Shown: one piece after another, positions 46,492-54,693 of the stretch
Position numbering within the stretch: the stretch's first letter is position 1
Layout of the letters: the number at the start of each line of letters is the position of its first letter
From: an uncultured Eubacteriales bacterium
GTDB taxonomy: Bacteria; Bacillota; Clostridia; Christensenellales; Aristaeellaceae
NCBI GenBank assembly: GCA_902790175.1
Contig: CADAQZ010000002.1
Span: 1 to 64,000 of the forward strand
DNA length: 64,000 nucleotides
Direction: 5' to 3'
Program-made: the position numbers and the translations under genes
Notes under the pieces: generated by a model
The model's input: the letters and a program-made list of their open reading frames with translations, nothing else
Told to the model about the DNA's origin: nothing
Database searches by the model: none

Positions 46492-46773
46492 ATGCGCGAA
46501 TTCAACTTCAAGCGCTCCGTGATACGCCTGCTGATCGTCACCACCCTGCTGCTCGTCGGCGCGTGGGTGGGGCTGAAGCTGATGCAGTACCACGGCGACA
46601 TGGACCTGCTGGTCAAGGACCTGGAGAAGCTCGGCGTCGTCTCGTTCTTCCGGGACAAGGTCGGCCCGTGGTTCCAGAAGGACTTTCTGCCCTTCTTCAC
46701 GGAAAAGGTGTTCCCCAAGATCGAAGAGCTGGCCCGCCCGGCGCGCGAATACATCGAATCGCACATGATTTGA
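46492..46773 (+). CDS. Small single-pass membrane protein of unknown function
   Basis: I do not recognise this 93-residue protein. A basic start (MREFNFKRSVIRL) leads into one TM helix (LLIVTTLLLVGAWVGLKLM, about 13-31). A helical, mixed-charge domain with aromatic motifs follows (VVSFFRDKVGPWFQKDFLPFF). A GCGAGGA SD is present. It lies between its own promoter and the GH5 gene, 61 nt upstream, so the two may be co-transcribed. A membrane-tethered accessory role is possible but unproven. Confidence 0.7.
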   Translation: MREFNFKRSVIRLLIVTTLLLVGAWVGLKLMQYHGDMDLLVKDLEKLGVVSFFRDKVGPWFQKDFLPFFTEKVFPKIEELARPAREYIESHMI

Positions 46774-46834
46774 CGCCTGTCTCGTTCCCTTTCCCGCACA
46801 GGCCGGCCCTTTACGACCAGAAAGGAGTTTTTCC

Positions 46835-47869
46835 ATGCGCACATTCACCGGTTTCCAGCACGGCGTGAACCTGGGCGGCTGGCTCAGCCAGTGCGTCGCC
46901 ACCACCGACGAGCACTTCAACACCTTCATCACCGAGGCGGACATCGAGCGCATCGCCACGATGGGCCTCGACCACGTGCGCCTGCCCGTGGACTACAACT
47001 GGATCGAGGACGAGGAGGGCGCGCCGATCGAGGCGGGTCTTGGGCACATCGACGACTGCGTGCGCTGGTGCGAGGCGCGGGGCCTGAATCTGCTGCTGGA
47101 TCTGCACAAGGCGTTCGGCTATACCTTCGACCCGCTGGAGGTGAACGCCGACCGCGAGATCTTCTTCCACGACGCGGCGCTGCAGGCGCGCTTCATCGCG
47201 CTCTGGCGCCGACTGGCCCGCCGCTACGGGCCGCATGCGGGCGTAGCGTTCGACCTTCTGAACGAGGTCGTCTCGCCGAACGTCGTAAATGAGTGGAACG
47301 ACATCGTCGACCGCACCATCGCCGCCATCCGTCAGATCGCGCCGGACACGTGGATCGTCGTGGGCGGCGTGTGCTACAACAACGTAAAGAGCGTGCCGCT
47401 GCTCGCGCCGCCGCGGGATGCGCGCGTGGTGTACAACTTCCACTGCTACGAGCCGATGATCTTCACCCACCAGAAGGCCTACTGGGTGGAGGGCATGCCC
47501 GCGGACCTGGACGTGGCCTACCCGGACGACCTCGCCCACTACCAGGCCCTGTCCGAGCAGCTGTCGTTCGACCTCGCCGGGGCCATCGCCGGCGAGAAGG
47601 TGGACGCGCTCGGCCCGCAGTTCTTCGAGGCGATGTTCGCGCCCGCGATCCGCGCCGCCGAGGCCAACGACGCGCCCCTCTACTGCGGCGAGTACGGCGT
47701 GATCGACCAGGCCCCCGCCGAGGACGCGCTGCGCTGGCACCGGGACATCGGCCAGGTGTTCGACCGGCACGGCATCGGCCGCGCGCTGTGGAACTACAAG
47801 AACAAGGACTACGGCCTGGTGGACGCGCACTACGACGGCGTCCGGGACGAGCTGGTGAAGCTGCTCTGA
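46835..47869 (+). CDS. Glycoside hydrolase family 5 (cellulase-type) enzyme
   Basis: A 344-residue TIM-barrel glycosidase without a signal peptide, so probably cytoplasmic and acting on imported oligosaccharides. GH5-type landmarks: GVNLGGWLSQ at the start, HVRLPVDYNWIE, LLLDLHKAFGY, the acid/base E144 in FDLLNEVVSP, NFHCYEPMIFTH, and the nucleophile E286 in LYCGEYGVI. The final LWNYKNKDYGLVD supplies the conserved Trp. The specificity (beta-glucoside, cello- or manno-oligosaccharide) cannot be decided. SD AAAGGAG. Confidence 0.92.
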   Translation: MRTFTGFQHGVNLGGWLSQCVATTDEHFNTFITEADIERIATMGLDHVRLPVDYNWIEDEEGAPIEAGLGHIDDCVRWCEARGLNLLLDLHKAFGYTFDPLEVNADREIFFHDAALQARFIALWRRLARRYGPHAGVAFDLLNEVVSPNVVNEWNDIVDRTIAAIRQIAPDTWIVVGGVCYNNVKSVPLLAPPRDARVVYNFHCYEPMIFTHQKAYWVEGMPADLDVAYPDDLAHYQALSEQLSFDLAGAIAGEKVDALGPQFFEAMFAPAIRAAEANDAPLYCGEYGVIDQAPAEDALRWHRDIGQVFDRHGIGRALWNYKNKDYGLVDAHYDGVRDELVKLL

Positions 47870-47938
47870 CACGCAGGCGACCGCATCGAACATCGTTTGT
47901 CAAAATGATGAAATCTGCCCGAAATCCGCGAAATCCCC

Positions 47939-47968
47939 TTGACAAGAACATGCGTTCGATATTATAAT
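47939..47968 (+). promoter_or_regulatory. Strong promoter with LexA-type SOS box in its spacer
   Basis: TTGACA (47939-47944) and TATAAT (47963-47968) are 18 nt apart. Within the spacer AGAACATGCGTTCG (47945-47958) matches the Gram-positive LexA box CGAACNNNNGTTCG with one mismatch. Binding there would block polymerase. The Y-family polymerase and YolD genes follow. Confidence 0.8.
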
Positions 47969-47974
47969 ATTCCC

Positions 47975-48056
47975 ATCGAACGGCACCTTACGAAAGCATG
48001 AGATCAGCGCGGCGCGCATGCGCCTCGCCATCGCTTTCGCGAGGGTGTCGTTTTTT
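47975..48056 (+). ncRNA. Candidate SOS-controlled structured RNA ending in an intrinsic terminator
   Basis: From the predicted start near 47975 the transcript folds into a long hairpin: GGCACC (47982-47987) pairs with GGTGTC (48044-48049), and CGAAAGC (47991-47997) with GCTTTCG (48033-48039). There is an inner GGCGC/GCGCC stem, followed by T6 (48051-48056). It would yield an RNA of about 80 nt or attenuate the polymerase operon. It matches no riboswitch or RNA family I know. Confidence 0.55.
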
Positions 48057-48074
48057 GGCTCATCACGGAAAGTT

Positions 48075-48200
48075 GTGGCTAACTCCCCCTCAGACGCTTC
48101 GCTAGGCTAACGCCAGTCACCTACGGTGACAGCTTTCCCCCAGGGGGGAGCCTTCAGTGCCAAGCCTTCCCCTTGAGGGGAAGGCTTGGCCCGCAGGGCC
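48075..48200. repeat. GC-rich dispersed repeat with palindromes ahead of the polymerase
   Basis: Contains a 32-bp near-perfect palindrome (48159-48190; arms GCCAAGCCTTCCCC / GGGGAAGGCTTGGC) and a CCCCCAG/GGGGGGAG region. The CTTCCCC...GGGGAAG core recurs in the tandem repeats at 58571-58745. No coding content is visible. Confidence 0.7.
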
Positions 48201-48273
48201 GGATGAGGTGTCTGACATCCCACAACATTCCATGAAGAACCCTTTTTATCGGCATCGGGAGGGGGGCGGCGGC

Positions 48274-49525
48274 ATGGACGCGCGGGAGCGGACCTACATC
48301 TGCATCGACCTGAAGAGCTACTACGCCTCCGTGGAGTGCGTGGCCCGCGGGCTGGACCCGCTGAAGGCGCGGCTGCTGGTTCATCATCGCGCCGCCGAGG
48401 ATGGCCGAGTACGAGCGCATCTCCGCCGACATCTACGCGATCTACCTCAAATACGTGGCCGTGGAGGACATCCACGTGTACTCGATCGACGAGGTGTTCA
48501 TGGACGCGACGCCCTACCTGTCGATGTACCGCGAGCGGGCCGCGCGCGCGGGCATGGCTCCGGCGCACTTCATGGCCCTCGCCATCATCCGCGACGTGCT
48601 TAAGTCCACCGGCATCACGGCCACGGCGGGCATCGGCCCGAACCTGTACCTGGCGAAGGTCGGCATGGACATCGTGGCCAAGAAGGCCCCGGCCGACAGG
48701 GACGGCGTGCGCATCGCCGAGTTGGACGAGGCGGCCTACCGGCGGCTGCTCTGGCCGGTGCGCCCGCTGACGGTGTTCTGGCAGATGGGCGAGGGCAAGA
48801 CGCGCCGCCTGGCGAAGTACGGCATACTGACGATGGGCGACATCGCGCGCACCTCCCTCGCCGACGAGGAGTTCCTGTACCGCCTGTTCGGCATCGACGC
48901 GGAGATACTGATCGACCACGCCTGGGGCCTCGAGCCCTGCACGCTGGCGGACATCAAGGCCTATGCGCCGAAGGCGCGCTCGCTGTCGGTGGGCCAGGTG
49001 CTCCCCCGCCCCTACGCCTTCGGGGAGGCCCGGCTGGTGTTCGGCGAGATGGCGGAGCAGCTGTCGATGGACCTCGTCTCCAAGGGGCTCGCCACCGCCT
49101 GCCTGACGTTCTGGGTGGCGTTCGACCCGGTGTCGCTGGAGAAGTGCCGCTACGAGGGCCCGGTGTCCGTCGACTACTACGGCAGGCCGCACCCCAAACA
49201 CGTGGGCGGCACGGTGCGCCTCAGGGCGCGCACCTCCAGCGCCCGGGCGATCCGCGGCGCGCTTCTCGAGGCGTTCGACGGGCAGGTAGATAGCCGGCTG
49301 TACGTGCGGCGGCTGGGCGTCTGCGCCTGCGACACGCACAACGAGTGCCTCCAGCTGGACATGTTCACCGACTACGCGGCGCTGGAGAGCGAAGAAAAGG
49401 TGCAGCGGGCGGTGCTGGGCATCCGGAAGAAGTACGGCGGCAACGCCATCCTCAAGGGCATGAACTTCCTGGAGGGGGCCACGGCGCGGGAGCGCAACAC
49501 GCAGATCGGCGGGCACCGCGCGTGA
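48274..49525 (+). pseudogene. Y-family DNA polymerase (UmuC/DinB type) with internal deletion and frameshift
   Basis: Translesion polymerase remnant. The start (ATG 48274, SD GGGAGGGG) encodes TYICIDLKSYYASVECVARGLDPLKARLLV, the normal N-terminus with the first catalytic Asp. At about 48380 it jumps, in the +1 frame, to FIIAPPRMAEYERISADIYAIYLKYV and continues normally with YSIDEVFMD (second catalytic acid pair), the thumb and the little finger to LKGMNFLEGATARERNTQIGGH. Roughly 70-90 codons of palm/fingers are missing, by comparison with the family as I recall it. The result is a non-functional gene or an assembly error. yolD follows. Confidence 0.85.
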
Positions 49526-49548
49526 TTTTCTGCATGGAGGCGATATTC

Positions 49549-50025
49549 ATGGACAACGCCTACGGCGACATCATCGATATGCAGCGGCCGGTCCACGACG
49601 GCGATGTGTTCAGCCGCCGCCACCCGAAGATGCCGCGGCTGAACCGGGCCAAGGTGTTCGCGCCGTTCGCCGCGCTCACCGGCTTCGGCTCGGCCGTGCG
49701 ATCGAAGGAGGTCCCCTACGTCCCCCGGCACATCCCGGACGCGGACGAGGCGCGCGCGCTGGACCGGGCGCTGAACAGGCTGTACCTGGCCACGCGCACG
49801 GGCGCGCTGGCGCGGCGCAACCGCGCAGAGGCCCGCGTGGAGTACTTCGTGGCCTGCGCCGACCCCCACCACGAGGCCTGCGGGCGAGACGGGCTGTACC
49901 ACGCCGTGACCGGCGTCGTGCAAAGGGTCGACCCGGTGCGCCGCGTGCTGCTGATCGCCGACAGGGCCATCCCGTTTGGGGACATCGCGCGCATCACGCC
50001 GGTGGAATCAGAATCAAACAAGTAA
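49549..50025 (+). CDS. YolD-like family protein
   Basis: A 158-residue protein with the YolD signature DIIDMQRPVHDGDVFSRRHPKM...LNRAKVFAPFAALTGFGSAV. YolD-like genes regularly accompany UvrX/UmuC-type Y-family polymerases in Firmicutes, probably as SOS accessory factors. The ATG at 49549 has SD GGAGG at 7-8 nt; an in-frame ATG lies at 49534. It starts 23 nt after the polymerase stop. It is intact although the polymerase is broken. The C-terminal half (YFVACADPHHEAC..., VVQRVDPVRRVLLIADRAIPFGDI) resembles the WYL/YolD-type beta-rich end. Confidence 0.85.
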   Translation: MDNAYGDIIDMQRPVHDGDVFSRRHPKMPRLNRAKVFAPFAALTGFGSAVRSKEVPYVPRHIPDADEARALDRALNRLYLATRTGALARRNRAEARVEYFVACADPHHEACGRDGLYHAVTGVVQRVDPVRRVLLIADRAIPFGDIARITPVESESNK

Positions 50026-50028
50026 AAG

Positions 50029-50209
50029 AGCCACCCCTGTAGGGGTGGCTTTGGTACACCATCAGGGGCTCGATTCTCGCCTGCGGGCTCGGTCAGGGCG
50101 GGCTCTGGAAGCCCACTGGGCTTCCATTCACTCCCCGCCCTTCGAGCCCCTGATGAAAAAAGGAAGCCACCCCTGTAGGGGTGGCTTTGGTACACCATCA
50201 GGGGCTCGA
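50029..50209. repeat. Direct and inverted duplication of the tRNA-Lys 3' end and terminator
   Basis: A 45-bp sequence comprising the tRNA-Lys 3' end plus its terminator hairpin (AGCCACCCCTGTAGGGGTGGCT) occurs at 50165-50209 and again, identical, at 50029-50073. A 14-nt inverted copy of the T-arm part lies at 50142-50155. The DNA between holds nested palindromes (for example 50106-50126). On the plus strand the outer hairpin terminates the yolD operon. Confidence 0.88.
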
Positions 50210-50263
50210 ACCCTGGACACCCTGATTAAGAGTCAGGTGCTCTACCAACTGAGCTAATGGTGC
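50188..50263 (-). tRNA. tRNA-Lys (anticodon CUU)
   Basis: A complete 76-nt cloverleaf reads leftward from GCACCATTAGCTCAG. It has the D-arm GCTCAGTTGGTAGAGC, anticodon arm CCTGACTCTTAATCAGG with CTT in the loop, T-arm CAGGGTTCGAGCCCCTG, and acceptor strand ATGGTGT followed by encoded ACCA. The terminal acceptor pair is G-U. A GCCACCCC...GGGGTGGC terminator with a T6 run follows at 50154-50186. Confidence 0.95.
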
Positions 50264-50285
50264 ATAACCTCGATCGCCAGAACAT

Positions 50286-50314
50286 TATAGCGCAGTTTTG
50301 CCCGTCTGTCAATA
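50286..50314 (-). promoter_or_regulatory. Promoter of tRNA-Lys
   Basis: TTGACA (50309-50314) and TATAAT (50286-50291) are 17 nt apart, a consensus promoter 23 nt before the tRNA 5' end. Confidence 0.85.
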
Positions 50315-50386
50315 CGCATCAGGCGGGTAGAATCGTTGAATTACCCCTATATTTGCGTTTTTTCTTTGTTAAACGGCGCGCCGTCC

Positions 50387-50415
50387 TTGCAAACGCGCCG
50401 CCGAGGCTGTAAAAT
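50387..50415 (+). promoter_or_regulatory. Promoter of the L,D-transpeptidase gene
   Basis: TTGCAA (50387-50392) and TAAAAT (50410-50415) are 17 nt apart. Confidence 0.65.
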
Positions 50416-50451
50416 ATTGGATAGACGTCTGTTGGATCGGGGGTGTTCGCC

Positions 50452-51249
50452 ATGTCCGCGCGAAAATGGATCGCGCTGGTGCTGCTCTGCGCGGCGCTGT
50501 GGCTGACGCCTCTCGTCGGCGCGCGCGCCGGGGACGCGGGCGAATACCGCATCGAGGTGGACCTGTCCAACCAGATCACCACCGTCTACCGGCGCAGCGA
50601 CGACGCCGTCGTGCGGCAGATGATCTGCTCCACGGGCAAGGACAACACCACGCCCCGCGGCAGCTTTCGCCTGCAGGCGTCGCTCGACTCCGACCGGCAG
50701 GCGTGGTACTTCATCGGCAAGTACCAGTGCTTCGTGAAGTATCCGACGCGCATCCGGGGTTCGATCCTGTTCCACTCCCTGCCCTACGCCGAGCGCGACA
50801 TGGCGAGCGTGGACATGGCGGCGCTCAAGCAGCTGGGCAGCGCGGCCAGCCACGGCTGCGTGCGGCTGCGCTGGGAGGACGCGAAGTGGATCGCGGAGAA
50901 CTGCCCGGACGGCACCTCCACCCGCATCTTCCTGGGCACCGGCGATCAGGACGAGCTTCGAGAGCGCCTGCTGTCCCGAAGCTACGCGCTGGAGGACGGC
51001 GAGAGCTACGAAACGTTCGTCCACCCGCCCGTGCAGGTCAAGGTGCTGCTCGTGCGGGGCGACAGCGGCGGGGCCGTGCTGACACTACAGCGCAGGCTGA
51101 GCGAGCTGGGCTACTATGACGAAGCGCCCTCGGGCGAGTTCGACGCGCCGACCGTCGTCGCCGTGATGCGCTGCCAGCGCGCGCTGGGCATGGACCCGAC
51201 CGGCGTCGTCACCCCGGCGCTGGAGCAGAGGATCATGGAAAGGAAATAA
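50452..51249 (+). CDS. Secreted L,D-transpeptidase (YkuD) with peptidoglycan-binding domain
   Basis: A 265-residue cell-wall enzyme forming 3-3 or anchoring crosslinks. Signal peptide MSARKWIALVLLCAALWLTPLVGARA; YkuD domain (about 32-165) from YRIEVDLSNQITTVYRR through ILFHSLPY to the active site ASHGCVRLRWEDAKWI with C136; C-terminal PG_binding_1 domain (LVRGDSGGAVLTLQRRLSELGYYDEAPSGEFDAPTVVAVMRCQR). The ATG at 50452 has SD GGGGGTG; a GTG at 50443 overlaps that SD. It is convergent with the caspase-like gene. Confidence 0.93.
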   Translation: MSARKWIALVLLCAALWLTPLVGARAGDAGEYRIEVDLSNQITTVYRRSDDAVVRQMICSTGKDNTTPRGSFRLQASLDSDRQAWYFIGKYQCFVKYPTRIRGSILFHSLPYAERDMASVDMAALKQLGSAASHGCVRLRWEDAKWIAENCPDGTSTRIFLGTGDQDELRERLLSRSYALEDGESYETFVHPPVQVKVLLVRGDSGGAVLTLQRRLSELGYYDEAPSGEFDAPTVVAVMRCQRALGMDPTGVVTPALEQRIMERK

Positions 51250-51266
51250 AGGTTTTATTGAATGAC

Positions 51267-51292
51267 GCGGGCCGCCCGTATGGGCGGCCCGC
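51267..51292. terminator. Hairpin between convergent ldt and caspase-like genes
   Basis: Perfect 11-bp stem GCGGGCCGCCC / GGGCGGCCCGC, 18 nt after the transpeptidase stop and just before the end of the opposite gene. Confidence 0.75.
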
Positions 51293-51299
51293 GCTGTCT

Positions 51300-54200
51300 T
51301 TACTTCGGTTGGTAGACTACCAGGTCGTTCAACCCTCCGGCGTAGTACCGCGGCGCCTGCACGCGGGTCTTGTCGCCCCAGTACCAACTCTTCTTCATGT
51401 ACGAGGGGATGTTGGCCGCGAGGCTATTCGCGGCGTAGTTGTAGAACTCGCCCAGCGTCACGATGCCGTCGCTGTTGCCGCTGAGGTCCGCGGCGAGGTA
51501 GCCGGGATACGCGCCCTTCTTGCCCGCGGCGTTCTTGGTCCACCACCTGTCGCGGGGGTTGTAGCCCAAGCCCTTGATCAGGAAGAACGTGAAGAAGTCC
51601 ACCGTCTTTTCGGTCTTCTTGACGTTGTAGTAGGTGGCGCGGGTGTCCGAGGCCGCCGTCATCACGGCGATGCGCCCGCCCTGTGCGTCCAGCTGGCCGC
51701 CCATGTCCTCCAGGAACGCGCCGCTGTAGCACGAGTCGAGGATCAGGATCACGTTGCCGTGGATGCGGCTGACACAGTTGAAGATCTCCTGCGAGGACAG
51801 CGAATAGTTCGCGTTGTTGGGGCTGTCGTCGTATCCGGGCAGCGACAGGCGATAGCCAGCGGTGCCGTTGGTCATGTGGCCGTGCGAGCAGAGGTAGACG
51901 ATGCTCACGTCCACGTTCGCGGTGCCGGAGAAGAAGCTGGAGATGCCGGAGAGCAGCGCCGTCTTGGTGGGGTTGCCCATGAGCTTCGTGGTGTAGCCGA
52001 GCCCGGAGATGCTGGAATTGCTGAACGCCGTCACGACGCCCTCGGCATTGTTGCCGGGGAACGGCAGATAGCCCTTCACGTCGGGGTTCACGTACTCGTA
52101 AGCCGCGAACAGGCGGTACGTGGGCGTGGTGGCCTCCGGCACGGCGGGTATGACGGTCACGGTCAGCCTGGCCGTATTCTCACCCACGGTGGCGACGAGC
52201 TCAGCCGCGCCGACGGCCGCGCCGTTGATGCTCCAGGCGCCGGTGTCCTGGGCCTGCGTGACGGTGAATATGCCCGGATTGCTGGAGGCGTAGGTCGCGT
52301 TCGCGAGTTCCTCCGCCGGTATGGAGGAGCTCGCCAGCGCCGGGATACCCGCGCTCTGGCCGACGACGAGCGTCGCGTCCGCGGCATCGTACCACAGCGA
52401 GGCGGGCTCGCCGTTGACGCTTACGCGGCAGATGGTCTCCGAGCCGCCGGTGGCGCGCACCACGATGTCGGCCACGCCGGGCGCGACGGCGGTAATCAAG
52501 CCGCCGCCGGTGACGGTTGCCACGCCGGGGTTGCGGCTCTCAAAGCCCGCCACGTCGCCGTAGGCGCCGTACTCCACCTCGCAGGCCAGCTGGAAGCTCT
52601 CGCCCGGATTCAGCGTCAGCGTATAGTTAGAGCTGTAGGTGTTGCTCAGCTGGTCGTATTGCAGGTTGTAGTTCACGTTCAGGCCCACGTACGCGGGGCC
52701 GCGCGTGACCTTCACGGTGACCCTCGCGGTCTTTCCGTTGTGGGTGCGCACGGTGACATCGGCGCTGCCCTCGGCCAGGCCGCTGATGAAGCCGTTGCCG
52801 TCCACGGCCACGATGCCGGGGTTGCTGCTGGCAAACGTGTAGGCGCCGACGCCGCCCTTGGGGAAGCCGACCGTCAGCTGGCGGGTCTGGCCCACGCCGA
52901 TGATCGGGTTGGCGGGCGCGATGGCCACCTTGCTGGGGGCCTTCACCACGTGCACGGTCGCCGTGGCGGACACGCCGTTGTAGGCCGTGATGCGCACGGT
53001 GAAGTCGCCCTTCTTCGCGCCGGTCACGGTGTTGTCGGGGTTCACCTTCAGCTTCTTGGGCGCGCTGCTCTCGACGGAGAACTCGGTCGTGCCGAGGTTC
53101 GCGCCGTCGCTGCCGAACATGACCGGCGCAAAGCCCAGCGTCTGCTTGACGCCGATGGTGTACTCCGCGGTGGGTAGCGCCACGCTCGCGGGCTGCGGCA
53201 CGGAGGGGTCGAGCACGCGCACGGCGCACTCGGCGGTCTTGCCGTTGAAGGTGCGCGCCGTGACCGTGGCGGTGCCGGGCGCGGCGCTCGTCAACAGGCC
53301 GCCCGGGCCCACGTTCACGACCTCGGGATTCGATGAGGTAAAGTACACGGTGCCGCCGGACTTCTTCGACAGCGTCGCCGTCAGCTGGAAGGTCTGGCCG
53401 CCGCCCATCAGCACCACCCGGGTCTCGTTCAGCTCGACGCTCTTGGGAGCCTTCACCACGTTGACGGTGCAGCTCTTCTCGATGCCGTTGTCCGACGTGG
53501 CGTAGATGATGGCGTCGCCCTTCTTCTTTGCGAGCAGCGCGCCGGTGTTGGGGTCCACTTCGACAACCTTGGGTTTGCTGCTGCGCCAGGTGAAGGTCGC
53601 GACGCTGTTCTCGGGGATCAGCGCCGGGGTCAGCAGCAGGTAGCTCTCCTTCTGGCCCAACGTCAGCGTCGCGGGAAGCACAAAATCGGTGGGCGGGCCC
53701 GCGGGCTCCGCCGCCGCGACGGCGTATTCCTCGCCGCCGGGCTGGGGCGCGGGCTCCTGAGCGGGAGCGGCTTCCGGCGCGGCGGGCGCTTCCGCCTGTG
53801 CGGGCGCTTCCCCAGTCTCCTGGACGGTCGCATCCTCCGACGGGGCAGTTTCTTCAGACGGTTTATCCTGTTCTGAATCGGCTTCCTGTGCCGGTGCCCC
53901 CTCCTCGGCGGGGGCGTTTTCCTGCGCCTGCGCGGGCTGTTCGTCCGCTGCGGGCTCAGCTTCTCCGATCGCGCCGTCGGCAGGGGCCTGTTCTTTATTT
54001 ACGACTTCGGTCTGTTCTGTGTTATCAGATGAGACTTCGGTCTGTTCTGCGCTTTCGGTCGGTTCCTGCGCCGCCTCGCCCGGGAAGGCGCAGTCCAGCG
54101 TCGCCAGCGGATAGTTGATGTCGTCCTGATAGCACGCGCCGACATTTTCGCCGATGGCGTTCAGCGCGGCGTCGAGCGCCTCGCCCATCAGCTGTTCAAG

Positions 54201-54638
54201 CTCGTTCGCAGCCACGTAGCCGACGATCACGCCCTGGCTCGTGTTGAACGCCGCTTTCATGCGGTTCAACGCCTCGTCCAGCTCCAGCGCCAGCACCACG
54301 TCGCCCTGCTTGAGGATGGCGACGGGCGCGGCGGCCTCGGCGGCCTCGTAGACGTTCGCCGCCTCCGCCGCGACGACGCAGTAGCCCTCGAAGGCGGGCG
54401 CGACGGCGATCTCCGCGGGCGCTTCCGCGGGTATCTCCTCCGTCTGCACGGGCGGAGCCGCCTCGACCTCCTCGCCCTCCAGCACCAGCCCCGTTCCCTC
54501 CAGCGCCTCCGCGGTAGCGGGCTCGACCTCCGTGGTCAGCTCGACCTCTCCGGCCGCCTCCTCCGCCAGGGTAAGGCCCCCGGCGATCGGCGCGACGCAG
54601 AGCGCCAGAGCGAGCATCAGTGTAAGCCATTTCTTCAT
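51300..54638 (-). CDS. Large secreted protein: SH3-like region, Ala/Pro/Glu linker, about six BIG2 Ig-like repeats, C-terminal caspase-like protease
   Basis: A 1112-residue exported protein. Signal peptide (1-25); a possible SH3-like region (about 80-150, ANVYEAAEAAAPVAILKQGDVV); an acidic low-complexity linker (about 185-310) with repeated TEQTEV/EEGAPAQE motifs; about six bacterial Ig-like domains (about 320-865) with repeats such as TFTWRSSKPKVVEVD, YFTSSNPEVVNVGPGG and TFASSNPGIVAVDGNG. A caspase/C13-like domain (about 870-1112) ends it, with H919 in YLCSHGHM and C970 in LILDSCYSGAF. No sortase motif is seen. The ATG at 54638 has SD AAGGAGA. The target and activation are unknown. Confidence 0.9.
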   Translation of the reverse strand: MKKWLTLMLALALCVAPIAGGLTLAEEAAGEVELTTEVEPATAEALEGTGLVLEGEEVEAAPPVQTEEIPAEAPAEIAVAPAFEGYCVVAAEAANVYEAAEAAAPVAILKQGDVVLALELDEALNRMKAAFNTSQGVIVGYVAANELEQLMGEALDAALNAIGENVGACYQDDINYPLATLDCAFPGEAAQEPTESAEQTEVSSDNTEQTEVVNKEQAPADGAIGEAEPAADEQPAQAQENAPAEEGAPAQEADSEQDKPSEETAPSEDATVQETGEAPAQAEAPAAPEAAPAQEPAPQPGGEEYAVAAAEPAGPPTDFVLPATLTLGQKESYLLLTPALIPENSVATFTWRSSKPKVVEVDPNTGALLAKKKGDAIIYATSDNGIEKSCTVNVVKAPKSVELNETRVVLMGGGQTFQLTATLSKKSGGTVYFTSSNPEVVNVGPGGLLTSAAPGTATVTARTFNGKTAECAVRVLDPSVPQPASVALPTAEYTIGVKQTLGFAPVMFGSDGANLGTTEFSVESSAPKKLKVNPDNTVTGAKKGDFTVRITAYNGVSATATVHVVKAPSKVAIAPANPIIGVGQTRQLTVGFPKGGVGAYTFASSNPGIVAVDGNGFISGLAEGSADVTVRTHNGKTARVTVKVTRGPAYVGLNVNYNLQYDQLSNTYSSNYTLTLNPGESFQLACEVEYGAYGDVAGFESRNPGVATVTGGGLITAVAPGVADIVVRATGGSETICRVSVNGEPASLWYDAADATLVVGQSAGIPALASSSIPAEELANATYASSNPGIFTVTQAQDTGAWSINGAAVGAAELVATVGENTARLTVTVIPAVPEATTPTYRLFAAYEYVNPDVKGYLPFPGNNAEGVVTAFSNSSISGLGYTTKLMGNPTKTALLSGISSFFSGTANVDVSIVYLCSHGHMTNGTAGYRLSLPGYDDSPNNANYSLSSQEIFNCVSRIHGNVILILDSCYSGAFLEDMGGQLDAQGGRIAVMTAASDTRATYYNVKKTEKTVDFFTFFLIKGLGYNPRDRWWTKNAAGKKGAYPGYLAADLSGNSDGIVTLGEFYNYAANSLAANIPSYMKKSWYWGDKTRVQAPRYYAGGLNDLVVYQPK

Positions 54639-54693
54639 TTTCAGATATCTCCTTGCGCGCGTCCTCATATGATGCGCCTGTGTTTACCCGTAT

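Noticed and set aside
47887..47899. Second LexA box CGAACATCGTTTG
   Set aside because: The half sites are 3 nt apart rather than 4 and one is imperfect, so it does not fit the consensus spacing.
47975..48056. Known riboswitch or 4.5S/SRP RNA
   Set aside because: The conserved SRP tetraloop region and the signatures of common riboswitches (T-box, c-di-GMP, preQ1, ZTP, guanidine, fluoride) are absent.
48157..48603. An intact 148-residue gene upstream of the polymerase
   Set aside because: Only its middle 30 residues resemble a polymerase N-terminus; after about 48380 it is out of frame with the polymerase and reads as shadow sequence.
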